Assembly: GCA_024758765.1 (NCBI GenBank)
Contig: CP101406.1
Location: forward strand, 4,588,001-4,652,000
Length of the DNA: 64,000 nt
From: Mycobacterium sp. SVM_VP21
Lineage (GTDB): Bacteria; Actinomycetota; Actinomycetes; Mycobacteriales; Mycobacteriaceae
Reading direction: 5' to 3'
The translations under genes were made by a program, and so were the position numbers. Positions 34,412-45,126 of the stretch are shown piece after piece (positions within the stretch are counted from its first letter, which is position 1; each line of letters opens with the position of its first letter). The notes under the pieces were generated by a model that did not search any database, had not been told where the DNA came from, and saw nothing but the letters and a program-made list of their open reading frames with translations.

Positions 34412-36085
34412 ATGGCTGAGTTCATCTACACGATGAAGAAGGTGCGCAAAGCACACGGCGACAAAGTCATCCTCGACGACGTCACGCTGAACTTCCTGCC
34501 CGGCGCCAAGATCGGTGTCGTCGGTCCTAACGGTGCTGGTAAGTCCAGCGTCCTGCGGATCATGGCCGGGTTGGACAAGGCGAACAACGGCGATGCGTTC
34601 CTCGCGCCGGGCGCCTCCGTCGGCATCCTGTTGCAGGAACCGCATCTGGACGAAACCAAGACCGTCCGGGAGAACGTCGAAGAGGGCGTGCCGATCAAGG
34701 CCAAGCTCAATCGGTACAACGAGGTCGCCGAGCTGATGGCCACCGACTACACCGACGAGCTGATGGAAGAGATGGGCAAGCTCCAGGAGGAGCTCGACTC
34801 CGCCGACGCCTGGGACATCGACTCGCAGCTCGAACAGGCGATGGACGCACTGCGCTGCCCGCCGGCCGACGAGCCCGTCACTCACCTCTCCGGTGGTGAG
34901 CGCCGGCGGGTGGCGCTGTGCAAGCTGCTGCTGAGCAAGCCGGACCTGCTGCTCCTGGACGAGCCGACCAACCACCTCGACGCCGAGAGCGTGCTGTGGC
35001 TGGAGCAGCACCTGGCCTCCTACCCGGGCGCCATCCTCGCGGTCACTCACGACCGCTACTTCCTCGACAACGTCGCCGAGTGGATCCTCGAGCTCGACCG
35101 GGGCCGCGCCTACCCCTACGAGGGCAACTACTCCACCTACCTGGAGAAGAAGGCCGACCGCCTGGAGGTGCAGGGCAAGAAGGACCAGAAGCTGCAGAAG
35201 CGGCTCAAGGACGAACTCGCCTGGGTGCGTTCGGGTGCCAAGGCCCGCCAAGCCAAGAACAAGGCCCGCCTGCAGCGCTACGACGAGATGGTTGTCGAGG
35301 CGGAGAAGACCCGCAAGCTCGACTTCGAGGAGATCCAGATCCCGGTCGGCCCGCGGTTGGGCAACACTGTGGTCGAGGTGGAACACCTGGACAAGGGCTT
35401 CGACTCCCGCCAGCTGATCAAGGACCTGTCCTTCACGCTGCCGCGCAACGGCATCGTCGGCGTGATCGGCCCCAACGGCGTCGGCAAGACGACCCTGTTC
35501 AAGACCATCGTCGGGCTGGAAGAGCCGGACAGCGGCACGGTCAAGGTCGGCGAAACGGTCAAGTTGAGCTACGTCGACCAGAATCGCGCCGGCATCGACC
35601 CGAAAAAGACGGTTTGGGAAGTGGTCTCCGACGGCTTGGACTACATCGAGGTCGGGCAGACCGAGATCCCGTCCCGGGCCTACGTCTCGGCGTTCGGGTT
35701 CAAAGGCCCCGATCAGCAGAAGCCCGCGGGTGTGCTCTCCGGTGGTGAACGCAACCGGCTGAATCTGGCGTTGACCCTCAAGCAGGGCGGCAACCTGATC
35801 CTGCTCGACGAGCCGACCAACGACCTCGATGTCGAAACACTCGGTTCGCTCGAGAACGCCCTCGAACAGTTCCCCGGCTGCGCGGTGGTCATCAGCCACG
35901 ACCGCTGGTTCCTCGACCGCACCTGCACGCACATCCTGGCGTGGGAGGGTGACGACGACAACGAGGCCAAATGGTTCTGGTTCGAGGGCAACTTCGGTGC
36001 CTACGAGGAGAACAAGGTGCAGCGACTCGGTGCCGAAGCGGCGCGTCCGCATCGAGTGACCCACCGCAGGCTCACCCGCGACTAA
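34412..36085 (+). CDS. ettA: Energy-dependent translational throttle protein EttA (ABC-F)
   Basis: A 557-residue ABC-F ATPase, nearly the same length as Rv2477c. Walker A motifs are GPNGAGKSS near residues 37-45 and GPNGVGKTT near 352-360; signature motifs LSGGERRRVAL and LSGGERNRL; Walker B LLLLDEPTNHLD and LILLDEPTNDLD; switch histidines in THDRYFLD and SHDRWFLD. The inter-domain linker (about residues 235-310) is rich in Lys, Arg and Gln and includes the arm segment LAWVRSGAKARQAKNKARLQRY typical of EttA. It binds the ribosomal E site and gates the first elongation step according to ATP/ADP. The ATG at 34412 follows AGGAGG; the open frame extends to 34262 but overlaps ssbB. Confidence 0.92.
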   Translation: MAEFIYTMKKVRKAHGDKVILDDVTLNFLPGAKIGVVGPNGAGKSSVLRIMAGLDKANNGDAFLAPGASVGILLQEPHLDETKTVRENVEEGVPIKAKLNRYNEVAELMATDYTDELMEEMGKLQEELDSADAWDIDSQLEQAMDALRCPPADEPVTHLSGGERRRVALCKLLLSKPDLLLLDEPTNHLDAESVLWLEQHLASYPGAILAVTHDRYFLDNVAEWILELDRGRAYPYEGNYSTYLEKKADRLEVQGKKDQKLQKRLKDELAWVRSGAKARQAKNKARLQRYDEMVVEAEKTRKLDFEEIQIPVGPRLGNTVVEVEHLDKGFDSRQLIKDLSFTLPRNGIVGVIGPNGVGKTTLFKTIVGLEEPDSGTVKVGETVKLSYVDQNRAGIDPKKTVWEVVSDGLDYIEVGQTEIPSRAYVSAFGFKGPDQQKPAGVLSGGERNRLNLALTLKQGGNLILLDEPTNDLDVETLGSLENALEQFPGCAVVISHDRWFLDRTCTHILAWEGDDDNEAKWFWFEGNFGAYEENKVQRLGAEAARPHRVTHRRLTRD

Positions 36086-36138
36086 TGTTGGCCCGGTAGC
36101 GGCGCTGCCGGAGCTGACACACAGTCAGGAGGGGTGGG

Positions 36139-39100
36139 ATGACAAAGTCCACCAAGGAATCAACCGCGTGGACAACATTTCCCGACCCCTCTGAGCCGCA
36201 GGGCATTCCTGCGTGGGTCTCGACCGCCTACGTCGAGACCTATCGCGGGTCGCACAGCGACTCTCTGGTCAGCGACGAACCATTGGGTGGCACCGATCCG
36301 GCCAGCCGGGCCGCCGCCACCGCCGTCGTGACCCCGGCGCTGCTGGCTGCGCACGCCCGGCTGGCGCAGCACCGGGTCGCCGGCGAGACCCGGGTTGCGG
36401 TGTACCCCGCCGACGATCCCGCCGGGTTCGGGCCGGCACTGCAGGTGGTCACCGACCACGGCGGCATGCTGATGGACTCGGTGGCGGTGCTGCTGCACCG
36501 GCTCGGGGTGGCCTACGTCGGGATTATGACTCCGGTCTTCACGGTGCGGCGCGATGCGGCCGGGGAACTGCGCTCGGTGGAGCCGAGATCCGCCGACGGC
36601 TCGGCGGGGGCCGAGGCCTGGATTCATGTCCAGCTCTCACCGACGGTCAATCGCAACACTCTGGCCGAGACCGAACGCCTGCTGCCCGATGTGATGGCCG
36701 ACGTCCGCCAGGTCGCCGTCGATTCCACGGCGATGCGCGACGCGCTCAACGAGCTCGCCGCCGATGTCGAGGCCAATGCGCACGGCCACTACACCGCGCC
36801 GGACCGCCACGATGTCGCCGCTCTGCTGCAGTGGCTGGCCGACGGGCGCTTCGTGCTGCTGGGATACCAGAGCGGCGTGGTGCGCGACGGGCAGGTTCAC
36901 ATCGAAGACGCCGCTCGACTGGGAGTGCTGCGCCTGCGTAAGTCTTTGCGGCCCAGGCTCACCGGCAACAATCTGCTGACCCTTGCGCAGGCCACCGTGC
37001 CCAGTTACATGCGGTTCAGTTCACACACCTATGTGGTGGTGATCCGCGAGGATACCGGCGACAGCATCATCGCGCACCGCTTCGTCGGACTGTTCACCGC
37101 CGGCGCGATGAACGCCGACGTCTTCGAGATACCAGTCATCTCGCACACCGTCCGTCGCGCGCTGGCTTTGGCGGAGAAGGAGCCTGGCCACCCCGGGCAA
37201 CTGCTGCTCGATATCATCCAAACCGTTCCGCGTTCAGAGCTTTTCGCGATCGATGCCGAGCAGTTGCTGAACATGGCGATGGCGGTGTCCGACCTGGGTG
37301 CGCGGCGCGGAACCCTGCTGTTCCTGCGCGGCGACCGGACCGGTCGCTTCGTGTCCTGCCTGGTGTACCTGCCCCGTGACCGCTACACCACCCCGGTGCG
37401 GTTGCATATGGAGGACATCCTGATCCACGAGTTCGGTGGGGTAGGGCTGGAATACAGCGCTCGTGTCAGCGAAGCGCCCTGGGCGCTACTGCATTTCATG
37501 GTCCGGATGTCCGACGATCCCGACGCCCGTTCGGTCGACACCGGCGAGGCCAACCGGGTCCGGATCCAGGCGCTGCTGGCCGAGGCCACCCGGACCTGGG
37601 GAGACCGGCTGCTCGAGACGGCGGCGCAGGACTCCATCGACGCCGAGGTGGCCGAACACTATGCGGTCGCCTTCGACGAGATCTACAAGCAGGCCGTCGC
37701 TCCGGCCGAGGCGGTCGGTGACATCGCGATCATCGAGCGGCTGACCGCCGACTCGGTCAAATTGGTGTTCTCCGACTACGGCGAGGCCGACGGAAGTCAG
37801 TTGGCCTGGTTTCTCGGTGGGCACGGTGCGTCGCTGAGCCAACTGCTGCCGATGCTGCAGTGCATGGGAGTGGCTGTCCTCGAAGAGCGACCGTTCACCG
37901 TCACCCGCGCGGACGGCCTGCAGGTGTGGATCTACAAGTTCAAGGTGTCCGCACACCCGACGATTGAGATCCCGGCGAGCGGAGCCGAGCGCGTCGACGC
38001 CGAACAACGATTCGCCGACGGCGTCACCGCGATCTGGGAGGGCCGCGCCGAGCCCGACCGATTCAACGAGCTGGTGCTGCGCGCCGGACTGAACTGGCAA
38101 CAGGTGGTGGTGCTGCGCGGCTACGCCAAATACCTGCGCCAGGCCCGGTTCCCCTACAGCGAGAACCACATCGCCTCGGTGCTCAACGACTATCCGAGCA
38201 TCGCGCGGGCCCTGGTGGCGCTGTTCGAGGCGCTCTTCGACCCGTCGCGCACGCATCGCAACCGGGACGCGCAGTCGGCCGCCGCTGACGTCGCAGTGGG
38301 CATCGACGCGGTGGTGAGCCTGGACACCGACCGCGTGCTACGTGCGTTCGCCTCCCTGATTCAAGCCACCCTGCGTACCAATTACTTTGTCACCCGCGAC
38401 GATTCGGCTCGTGCACGTAACGTGCTGGCGCTCAAGCTGAATGCTGGCCTGATCGACGAGTTGCCGCTGCCCCGGCCGAAGTTCGAGATCTTCGTCTACT
38501 CACCCCGGGTCGAGGGTGTGCACCTACGGTTCGGCTTCGTATCGCGCGGCGGACTGCGCTGGTCGGACCGCCGCGAGGACTATCGCACCGAGATCCTCGG
38601 ACTGGTCAAGGCCCAAGAGGTCAAGAACGCCGTCATCGTCCCGACCGGGGCCAAAGGCGGGTTCGTGGTCAAACACCCACCGACGCCCACCGGTAACCCG
38701 CTAGCCGACCGCGAGGCAACCCGCGACGAAGGGATCGCCTGCTACACGCTGTTCATCTCCGGGCTGCTCGACGTCACCGACAACGTCGACCACGCCACCG
38801 GCGCGGTCAGCGCGCCGCCGCAGGTCGTGCGCCGCGACGGTGACGACGCGTACCTGGTGGTGGCCGCCGACAAGGGCACCGCCAGCTTCTCTGACATCGC
38901 CAACGGGGTGGCCGAGTCCTACGGCTACTGGTTGGGCGACGCATTCGCGTCCGGAGGGTCGGTCGGCTACGACCACAAGGAGATGGGTATCACCGCCAAG
39001 GGTGCCTGGGAGTCGGTCAAGCGGCACTTCCGGGAGATGGGCATCGATACCCAGACCCAGGATTTTAGTGTCGTCGGAGTTGGAGACATGAGCGGCGACG

Positions 39101-40983
39101 TGTTCGGCAACGGCATGCTGCGGAGCCAACACATCCGGCTGATGGCCGCCTTCGACCATCGGCACATCTTCCTCGATCCCGACCCCGATCCCGCCCGGTC
39201 CTTCGCCGAGCGTCAGCGGATGTTCGACCTGCCCCGGTCCAGTTGGGACGACTACGACAAGTCGCTGATTAGCGCCGGGGGCGGCGTCTATGCGCGGGAC
39301 CTGAAATCCGTGCCGGTCAGCCCGCAGGTCGCCGCAGTGCTGGGCCTCGGCGAGGACATCACCGAGCTCACCCCGCCGGTGCTGATCCGGGCGATCCTGC
39401 GGGCGCCCGTGGACCTGCTGTTCAACGGTGGCATCGGCACCTATGTCAAGGCCGAGTCCGAATCGGACGCCGATGTGGGCGACCGTGCCAACGACCAGGT
39501 CCGGGTCAATGGAAACCAGGTGCGCGCTAAGGTGATCGGCGAAGGCGGAAACCTCGGCGTCACGCCGCTGGGCCGCGTCGAATTCGACCTGGCCGGCGGG
39601 CGCATCAATACCGACGCCCTGGACAACTCCGCCGGAGTCGACTGCTCCGACCACGAGGTCAACATCAAGATCCTGATCGACGCCCTGGTCACCGTAGGCA
39701 AGGTCGACGCCGCGGACCGGCCCGAGTTGCTGGCGTCGATGACCGACGAAGTCAGCGCGCTGGTGCTCGCGGACAACACCGCCCAGAACGATCTGATGGG
39801 AACCAGCCGGGCCAACGCCGCGAGTCTGCTTCCGGTGCACGCCGATCAGATCCGCCACTTGGTGGCCGACCGGGGCCTCAACCGTGCACTGGAGGCGCTG
39901 CCTTCGGAGAAGGAGATCGCCCGGCGTGCCGAGGCCGGGCTGGGCCTGGCCTCACCGGAGTTGGCCACCCTGATGGCGCACGTCAAGCTGACGCTGAAAG
40001 CGGCGGTGCTGGCCACCGATCTGCCCGAACAGGATGTGTTCGCCGCCCGGCTCCCGCAGTACTTCCCGCGCGTTTTACAAGAGCGCTTCGGCCCCGAGAT
40101 CCGTCAGCATCAACTGCGCCGCGAAATCGTCACCACCATGCTGATCAACGACGTAGTGGACACCGCGGGCATCACTTACGCCTTCCGGATCACCGAGGAC
40201 GCGGGCGTCGAGCTGATCGACGCGGTGCGCGCCTACGTCGCGACCGATGCCATCTTCGGGGTGGGCGACCTCTGGCGCCGCATCCGCGCAGCCGGCGAGC
40301 AGGACTGCCTGCCGGTCGCGGTGACCGACCGAATGACACTGGACCTGCGGCGGCTCATCGACAGAGCCGGCCGGTGGCTGCTCAATTACCGCCCCCAGCC
40401 GCTGGCGGTCGGCGCCGAAATCAATCGGTTCGCTGAGCAGGTTGCCGCACTGTCACCGCGGATGTCGGGATGGCTGCGCGGCGACGACGCCGACATCGTC
40501 GCCAAACACATCCGCGAGTTCGAGGCCCAGGGCGTGCCCCGTGGCCTGGCCTCCGACGTCGCCCTGGGCCTATATCGCTACAGCCTGCTCGACATCATCG
40601 ACGTCGCCGACATCACCGAACGCGACGCCGACGAGGTCGCGGACACCTACTTCGCGCTGATGGATCGCCTCGGTACCGACGGGCTGCTGACCGCGGTCGC
40701 CCAGCTCCCGCGCGATGACCGCTGGCATGCCTTGGCGCGGTTGGCGATCCGTGACGACATCTACAATTCGGTGCGGTCGCTGTGCCTGGACGTGCTGGCG
40801 GTCGGGGAACCGGACGAGGATGGGATGCAGAAAATCGCCGAATGGGAATCGACCAACGCCTCACGCGTGGAGCGGGCGCGGCGCACGCTGACCCAGATCT
40901 ACGAATCCGACCAGCGGGATCTGGCGACCCTGTCGGTGGCGGCCCGGCAGATCCGCAGCATGACGCGCGGCGCGGCCTCATGA
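36139..40983 (+). CDS. gdh: NAD-specific glutamate dehydrogenase, large (L_180) class
   Basis: A 1,614-residue protein, close to the roughly 1,624 residues of Rv2476c. The N-terminal 700 residues contain ACT-like regulatory segments; the catalytic core starts near residue 790 with [21 protein letters not shown], then [10 protein letters not shown] near 835-843 and [15 protein letters not shown] near 980-994, followed by a Rossmann NAD domain with [11 protein letters not shown]. It converts L-glutamate and NAD to 2-oxoglutarate, ammonia and NADH. In mycobacteria this enzyme is controlled by the FHA protein GarA and PknG. The ATG at 36139 follows GGAGGGG. Its TGA overlaps the ATG of the thioesterase gene, so both are coupled. 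The gene links with KorAB at the other end of the block through 2-oxoglutarate. Confidence 0.93.
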   Translation: MTKSTKESTAWTTFPDPSEPQGIPAWVSTAYVETYRGSHSDSLVSDEPLGGTDPASRAAATAVVTPALLAAHARLAQHRVAGETRVAVYPADDPAGFGPALQVVTDHGGMLMDSVAVLLHRLGVAYVGIMTPVFTVRRDAAGELRSVEPRSADGSAGAEAWIHVQLSPTVNRNTLAETERLLPDVMADVRQVAVDSTAMRDALNELAADVEANAHGHYTAPDRHDVAALLQWLADGRFVLLGYQSGVVRDGQVHIEDAARLGVLRLRKSLRPRLTGNNLLTLAQATVPSYMRFSSHTYVVVIREDTGDSIIAHRFVGLFTAGAMNADVFEIPVISHTVRRALALAEKEPGHPGQLLLDIIQTVPRSELFAIDAEQLLNMAMAVSDLGARRGTLLFLRGDRTGRFVSCLVYLPRDRYTTPVRLHMEDILIHEFGGVGLEYSARVSEAPWALLHFMVRMSDDPDARSVDTGEANRVRIQALLAEATRTWGDRLLETAAQDSIDAEVAEHYAVAFDEIYKQAVAPAEAVGDIAIIERLTADSVKLVFSDYGEADGSQLAWFLGGHGASLSQLLPMLQCMGVAVLEERPFTVTRADGLQVWIYKFKVSAHPTIEIPASGAERVDAEQRFADGVTAIWEGRAEPDRFNELVLRAGLNWQQVVVLRGYAKYLRQARFPYSENHIASVLNDYPSIARALVALFEALFDPSRTHRNRDAQSAAADVAVGIDAVVSLDTDRVLRAFASLIQATLRTNYFVTRDDSARARNVLALKLNAGLIDELPLPRPKFEIFVYSPRVEGVHLRFGFVSRGGLRWSDRREDYRTEILGLVKAQEVKNAVIVPTGAKGGFVVKHPPTPTGNPLADREATRDEGIACYTLFISGLLDVTDNVDHATGAVSAPPQVVRRDGDDAYLVVAADKGTASFSDIANGVAESYGYWLGDAFASGGSVGYDHKEMGITAKGAWESVKRHFREMGIDTQTQDFSVVGVGDMSGDVFGNGMLRSQHIRLMAAFDHRHIFLDPDPDPARSFAERQRMFDLPRSSWDDYDKSLISAGGGVYARDLKSVPVSPQVAAVLGLGEDITELTPPVLIRAILRAPVDLLFNGGIGTYVKAESESDADVGDRANDQVRVNGNQVRAKVIGEGGNLGVTPLGRVEFDLAGGRINTDALDNSAGVDCSDHEVNIKILIDALVTVGKVDAADRPELLASMTDEVSALVLADNTAQNDLMGTSRANAASLLPVHADQIRHLVADRGLNRALEALPSEKEIARRAEAGLGLASPELATLMAHVKLTLKAAVLATDLPEQDVFAARLPQYFPRVLQERFGPEIRQHQLRREIVTTMLINDVVDTAGITYAFRITEDAGVELIDAVRAYVATDAIFGVGDLWRRIRAAGEQDCLPVAVTDRMTLDLRRLIDRAGRWLLNYRPQPLAVGAEINRFAEQVAALSPRMSGWLRGDDADIVAKHIREFEAQGVPRGLASDVALGLYRYSLLDIIDVADITERDADEVADTYFALMDRLGTDGLLTAVAQLPRDDRWHALARLAIRDDIYNSVRSLCLDVLAVGEPDEDGMQKIAEWESTNASRVERARRTLTQIYESDQRDLATLSVAARQIRSMTRGAAS

Positions 40984-41420
40984 GCCCGGCAGGAGAATCC
41001 AACGGGCAGCCGGTGGGCTTTGTGGCGGCGGTTCCGGTGCGCTGGTCGGACATCGATATGTACCAGCACGTGAACCACGCGACCATGGTGACGATGCTCG
41101 AAGAGGCGCGGGTGCCCTTCCTGTCGCCGGCGTTCGCGGTCGACATCACCAGCGTCGGCCTGCTGATCGCCGAGGTCAAAGTCGGCTACAAGGGGCAACT
41201 GCGGCTGACGGACTCACCGCTGCAGGTGACGATGTGGGTGTCTCGGCTGCGCACGGTGGACTTCACCATCGGCTACGAGGTGCGCTCGGTGCACGCGGCC
41301 CCGGACTCCCGGCCTGCCGTGATCGCCGAGACGCAGTTGGCCACCTTCAGCATCGACGAGCAGAAGCTGGTGCGGCTGTCGGCGGACCATCGCGCCTACC
41401 TGGAGAAGTTCATCCGTTGA
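40980..41420 (+). CDS. Hotdog-fold acyl-CoA thioesterase (Rv2475c type)
   Basis: A 146-residue 4HBT-family protein. The active-site segment [25 protein letters not shown] at residues 20-44 has the Asp and HVN pattern of YbgC/FcbC-type thioesterases; two beta strands with [11 protein letters not shown] follow. It would hydrolyse an acyl-CoA in the cytosol; the chain length is unknown. The start ATG overlaps the gdh stop by two bases (ATGA). The frame is open upstream inside gdh but that part is a different-frame reading. In M. tuberculosis gdh and Rv2475c are adjacent in the same way. Confidence 0.87.
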   Translation: MSPAGESNGQPVGFVAAVPVRWSDIDMYQHVNHATMVTMLEEARVPFLSPAFAVDITSVGLLIAEVKVGYKGQLRLTDSPLQVTMWVSRLRTVDFTIGYEVRSVHAAPDSRPAVIAETQLATFSIDEQKLVRLSADHRAYLEKFIR

Positions 41421-41438
41421 ACGCGCTGATGCTCCCGA

Positions 41439-42080
41439 TCAGTCTGCCGTGAGCATGGCGTCGAGCAGTCGTTGAATGACGATGCTCACGTCGGCACGCG
41501 TCTGCTCGGGGTCGTCGGCCGTCGCGATCAGCATCGCTGCTTCGTCGAGCGCGCCGATCAGCACGTGGGCGAGCGCGCGGACCGGCTGGTGGGGGAGTTG
41601 TCCCGCTTTCATCGCTTCACTGAGCAGCTGCTCGGTCATGCCGAGGCTGTAGCGCTGGGCCACGTCGCGAAAGCCGTCCCAACCCAGGACGTTGGGGGCA
41701 TCGAGCAGCAGGAGTTGCCGCACCTCCGGATCGTTGGCCACCACCAGCCAGTTTTCCGCGGCTGCCCGTAACGCGGCGGCGGGGGTGGTTGATGCGGAGG
41801 CGGCCACCGCTTCGGCCAGGCGCGCCATCACGTCGGCTTCCACCGATTCCACGACGGCCAGGAAAAGCGCTGCCTTGTCCGGGAATTGGTGGTACATCGC
41901 GCCCCGGGTCACGCCGGCGGCCTCCGCGATCTCGGGGGTCCCCACGGCCGCGTAGCCACGCGCACCCCACAGTTTGCGGGCCGCGCTCATCAAGGCAGCA
42001 CGGGTGGCGGCGGAACGCTCGGCTTGCGTCCGACGCTTGATTTCCGTACAGGCTGTCGGTAAGTTATCGGCAGGTTGCAC
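41439..42080 (-). CDS. TetR-family regulator
   Basis: A 213-residue TetR-type protein: residues about 18-65 hold the helix-turn-helix (LMSAARKLWGARGYAAVGTPEIAEAAGVTRGAMYHQFPDKAALF), the C-terminal domain is helical (LLDAPNVLGWDGFRDVAQRYSLG), resembling the TetR_C group common with hydrolases. It diverges from the alpha/beta hydrolase gene with only 22 bases between the two start codons, so promoters must lie inside the opposite coding regions or be leaderless, and autorepression together with control of the hydrolase is likely. It shares no visible operator with the TetR at 25605. This pair is not in the M. tuberculosis order as I remember it. Confidence 0.83.
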   Translation of the reverse strand: MQPADNLPTACTEIKRRTQAERSAATRAALMSAARKLWGARGYAAVGTPEIAEAAGVTRGAMYHQFPDKAALFLAVVESVEADVMARLAEAVAASASTTPAAALRAAAENWLVVANDPEVRQLLLLDAPNVLGWDGFRDVAQRYSLGMTEQLLSEAMKAGQLPHQPVRALAHVLIGALDEAAMLIATADDPEQTRADVSIVIQRLLDAMLTAD

Positions 42081-42102
42081 GTAACTATGTTAGGAGCTGC
42101 CC

Positions 42103-42960
42103 ATGCCCACCGTTGACATTGACGCCGGAACAATCCACTACGACACCGCGGGCCCGCAGGATGGCCGCCCGGTGCTGTTCGTCCACGGCTACGCCATGGG
42201 CGCCTCGCTGTGGGGGCCACTGAGCGCCCGCCTGGCAGCGCGAGGTCTCCGCTGCATCGCCCCGAATTGGCCGCTGGGCACACACCCGACGGCGCTGCGG
42301 GCCGGCGCTGATAGAACCCTGCCCGGGATCGCGGCCATGGTGGACGCGGTCATGGGAGCGCTCGGCCTCGAGGACGTGGTGCTGGTCGGCAACGACACCG
42401 GAGGCCTGATCAGCCAACTGGTCGCGGTCAACCACCCCGACCGGCTAGGCGCGCTAGTGCTGACCAGCTGCGACGCCTTCGAGCACTTCCCGCCGCCCAT
42501 TCTGAAGCCCTTCGTGCTGGCCGCGAAGACGGCGATCACCTTCCGGGGAGTGCTCCAGCCGATGCGGCTGCGGATGGTTCGTCAGCGCGGATACGGCGCG
42601 CTTTCCCACGGCGACATCGACCACCTGGTGAAAGGGTGGGTCACACCCGCGCTGGGTGACGCCGCCATCGCCGAAGACCTCCGTCACCTCACCAAATCGC
42701 TGAACCAGCAGACCGCCCTGGACGCCGGGGCGCGACTGCACGAGTTCACCAGGCCGGCCCTGATCGCCTGGTCCGCCGATGACCTGTTCTTTCCGGTCGA
42801 AGACGGGCGGCGCCTCGCAAGTACGCTGCCCAACTCCCGCTTCGAACTCATCGACGGCGCGCGCACCTTCTCGATGATCGATCGGCCGGACCGGCTGGCA
42901 GATCTGGTCGCCGAATTCGCCAGCACCGCAAGCGGTCCAGGAGTCCGTGGCCGACCGTGA
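42103..42960 (+). CDS. Alpha/beta hydrolase with an Asp nucleophile elbow
   Basis: A 285-residue alpha/beta-hydrolase-fold protein. The oxyanion region is VLFVHGYAMG at residues 24-33. The nucleophile elbow is G-N-D98-T-G-G, with Asp where esterases have Ser, as in haloalkane dehalogenases and epoxide hydrolases. The acid residue is probably in WSADDLFFP near residue 226. At the place of the catalytic His one reads DGARTFSMIDRP, where a His would be expected in the GHF position, so the standard triad looks incomplete. Possible roles are dehalogenase/epoxide-hydrolase-like or a non-catalytic binder. It is divergent from a TetR gene, which probably controls it. A TATGTT -10-like hexamer is at 42086-42091. 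Confidence 0.75.
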   Translation: MPTVDIDAGTIHYDTAGPQDGRPVLFVHGYAMGASLWGPLSARLAARGLRCIAPNWPLGTHPTALRAGADRTLPGIAAMVDAVMGALGLEDVVLVGNDTGGLISQLVAVNHPDRLGALVLTSCDAFEHFPPPILKPFVLAAKTAITFRGVLQPMRLRMVRQRGYGALSHGDIDHLVKGWVTPALGDAAIAEDLRHLTKSLNQQTALDAGARLHEFTRPALIAWSADDLFFPVEDGRRLASTLPNSRFELIDGARTFSMIDRPDRLADLVAEFASTASGPGVRGRP

Positions 42961-42973
42961 GATGACCGGCCGT

Positions 42974-44653
42974 TCAGACCAGCCACGCAGCGGTGTTCGG
43001 CGGCAAGGCGCCGCCGGTCGCCGGCGCGCTGGCCAGGATCAGCTGCCCTTCCGGAAGATCCACCGGGCGCTTACTGGCATTGAGTGCGCAGATCAGCCCG
43101 CCGCGCCGGAAGATGAGCATTCCGGGCAGGGCGTCTAGCCACTCGATCTGCGATCCGGTGAGTTCGGTTCTGCTCCTGCGCATCTCGAGAGCCTGCCGGT
43201 ACAGCGACAGCGTCGAGCTGCGGTCGCTGCGTTGTCTCTCGACAGTCAGGTGCGCCCAGTCCGGCGGCATCGGCAGCCAGGTGTCGGGGTTGTCGGAGAA
43301 TCCGAACGCCGGTGCGTCGCCGGACCACGGCAAGGGCACCCGGCAGCCGTCGCGACCGCGTTCGGTGTGCCCCGAGCGCTCCCACACCGGGTCCTGCAGG
43401 GCCGAATCGGGCAGCTCGACGTTGGGCAGGCCCAGCTCCTGGCCGTTGTAGACGAACACCGCGCCCGGCAGGGCCAACAACACCAGAGCCATAGCCCTGG
43501 CCCGGTCCAGCCCGACGGCCCCGCCGCCGTAGCGGGTGACCGCCCGCTCGACGTCATGGTTCTCCAGCGCCCAGGTGGCACTGGCGCCCACCAACCCCAC
43601 CGCGGCCAGCGAATTGTCGATCGCACCGCGGATCTCGTCGGCATCGAAGTCGGCTTGCAGCAGCCGGAAGTTGAACGCCAGGTGCAGTTCGTCGGGCCGT
43701 AGATACTCGGCGAACTGATCGTTGTCGTGCACCCAGACCTCGCCGACGCTCACCGCGTCCGGATAGTCGTCCATGACCCGGCGAATCGCCCGGTGAATCG
43801 GGTGGACGCCGGGCCGGTTGAATCGCGGGTCATCGTCCTGATGGGCCAGCAGCTTCACATCGGTGACCGGCATGTCCGGCAGACCGGCCGGCTTGGCCAT
43901 GCCGTGCGACACATCGATGCGGAAGCCGTCCACGCCGCGGTCCAGCCAGAACCGCAGGGTTCGCTCGAAATCGGCGAACACCTCGGGATTATCCCAGTTC
44001 AGATCCGGCTGTGACACATCGAACAGATGCAGGTACCACTGGCCTGGGCCGTCCGGCTCGGTGACCCGCGTCCAGGCCGGGCCGCCGAACACCGACACCC
44101 AGTTGTTGGGTGGCAGCCCGCCGTCGGGTCCGCGGCCGTCGCGGAAGAAGTAGCGGTCGCGCGCGGCACTGCCCGGCCTATGCGGCGGTTCCAGCTTCGC
44201 CTCTCCTCCGTCGAGGCTCGCTGAACCGCCGGGTTCATGCGGCGGTTCCAGCTTCGGCTCTCCTGCGTCGAGCCTCGCTGAACCGCCGGGTTTGGCGGCC
44301 AGTGCCTCGACGAACCACGGGTGCGCCGAACTGGTGTGGTTGGGCACCAGGTCCATGGTCAGCTTGATTCCCCGCGCGTGCGCGGCGGCCACCAGCCGAT
44401 CCAGTGCCGCGAGGTCGCCGAAGAGCGGATCGATGTCACGCGGATTCGCCACGTCGTAGCCGTGGTCGGCCATCGGCGACACCGTCACCGGGTTGAGCCA
44501 GATCGCGTCGACGCCGATTTCGCGCAGGTAGTCCAGGTGTGCGGTCACCCCGTCGAGGTCGCCGACCCCGTCGCCGTTGCTGTCGGCGAACGAGCGGGGA
44601 TACACCTGGTAGAACACACTCTGGGACCACCAGGGACTCTCGCGGGTGGCCAT
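42974..44653 (-). CDS. aglA: Alpha-glucosidase (GH13) AglA with a palindromic insert
   Basis: A 559-residue GH13 enzyme similar to Rv2471. Conserved regions are DLVPNHTS near residues 101-108, the nucleophile Asp in GVDGFRIDVSHG, the acid Glu in VSVGEVWV and ALENHDVER. It hydrolyses or transfers alpha-1,4/1,1-linked glucose in the cytosol. Between residues 121 and 160 there is a duplicated 19-residue unit (PGGSARLDAGEPKLEPPHE then PGGSASLDGGEAKLEPPHR) inserted before the GSAARDRYFF segment; the underlying DNA is a 57-bp repeat described separately. Without it the length would be close to the normal 546 or fewer. The insert falls in the loop after beta-3 (domain B), where variation is tolerated. 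The start ATG overlaps the glbO stop. Confidence 0.9.
   Translation of the reverse strand: MATRESPWWSQSVFYQVYPRSFADSNGDGVGDLDGVTAHLDYLREIGVDAIWLNPVTVSPMADHGYDVANPRDIDPLFGDLAALDRLVAAAHARGIKLTMDLVPNHTSSAHPWFVEALAAKPGGSARLDAGEPKLEPPHEPGGSASLDGGEAKLEPPHRPGSAARDRYFFRDGRGPDGGLPPNNWVSVFGGPAWTRVTEPDGPGQWYLHLFDVSQPDLNWDNPEVFADFERTLRFWLDRGVDGFRIDVSHGMAKPAGLPDMPVTDVKLLAHQDDDPRFNRPGVHPIHRAIRRVMDDYPDAVSVGEVWVHDNDQFAEYLRPDELHLAFNFRLLQADFDADEIRGAIDNSLAAVGLVGASATWALENHDVERAVTRYGGGAVGLDRARAMALVLLALPGAVFVYNGQELGLPNVELPDSALQDPVWERSGHTERGRDGCRVPLPWSGDAPAFGFSDNPDTWLPMPPDWAHLTVERQRSDRSSTLSLYRQALEMRRSRTELTGSQIEWLDALPGMLIFRRGGLICALNASKRPVDLPEGQLILASAPATGGALPPNTAAWLV
44184..44287 (-). repeat. Two tandem copies of a 47-bp palindromic element inside aglA
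   Basis: Copy A 44184-44230 and copy B 44241-44287 each begin GGCGGTTC and end GAACCGCC, forming a perfect 8-bp terminal inverted repeat, and differ at only three inner positions. Copies are 57 bp apart, a multiple of three, so each adds 19 codons in frame to aglA. Inner sequences are also partly self-complementary (TCGAGGCTCG). The pattern resembles mobile palindromic elements that insert in coding regions in other bacteria. Confidence 0.8.
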
Positions 44654-45051
44654 CAGATCGGCGCGTTGACCAGGAAGTCGGCCGCCGAATGCAGGTACTG
44701 CAGCAATTCGCCGCGGTGCGCATCGTCGAGGGTGTCGCTGTCGATCTCGCCGATGGCCGTCACCATGCAGCGCAGCCAGGCATCGCGCTGCAGCGGGCCG
44801 ATCCGGTAGGGGATGTGGCGCATCCGCAACCGCGGGTGCCCGCGAAGTTCGGTGTAGGTGCGCGGTCCGCCCCAGTACTGCTCGAGGAACATGCGCAACC
44901 GTTCCTCGGCGCCATCCATGTCGTCGGCGGGGTACATCGGGCGCAGGATCGGATCCTGGGCGACCAGTTGATAAAACCGCGACACGATGGCGTGGAAGGT
45001 CTCCGCACCGCCGACGGCGTCATAAAACGAGGGTTCTTCTATCGGCTGCAT
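44653..45051 (-). CDS. glbO: Truncated hemoglobin GlbO (group II)
   Basis: A 132-residue trHb[34 protein letters not shown] at the N-terminus contains the helix B-C region with the distal Tyr/Phe cluster; [31 protein letters not shown] contains the proximal His region, and DAWLRCM holds the G8 Trp typical of group II. Rv2470 has 128 residues. The heme protein binds oxygen and reacts with NO or peroxide near the membrane. The ATG at 45049-45051 is chosen over the long open frame extending to 45780, which is antisense to the HNH gene. The stop overlaps the aglA start (ATGA), so glbO-aglA form an operon. Confidence 0.9.
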   Translation of the reverse strand: MQPIEEPSFYDAVGGAETFHAIVSRFYQLVAQDPILRPMYPADDMDGAEERLRMFLEQYWGGPRTYTELRGHPRLRMRHIPYRIGPLQRDAWLRCMVTAIGEIDSDTLDDAHRGELLQYLHSAADFLVNAPI

Positions 45052-45126
45052 CGCCCCCCATTGTGGGGCATCGTCGATGCCTGCCGGTGAACACACAGGA
45101 AATAGGCGTGCGACCAGCGCCGAATC

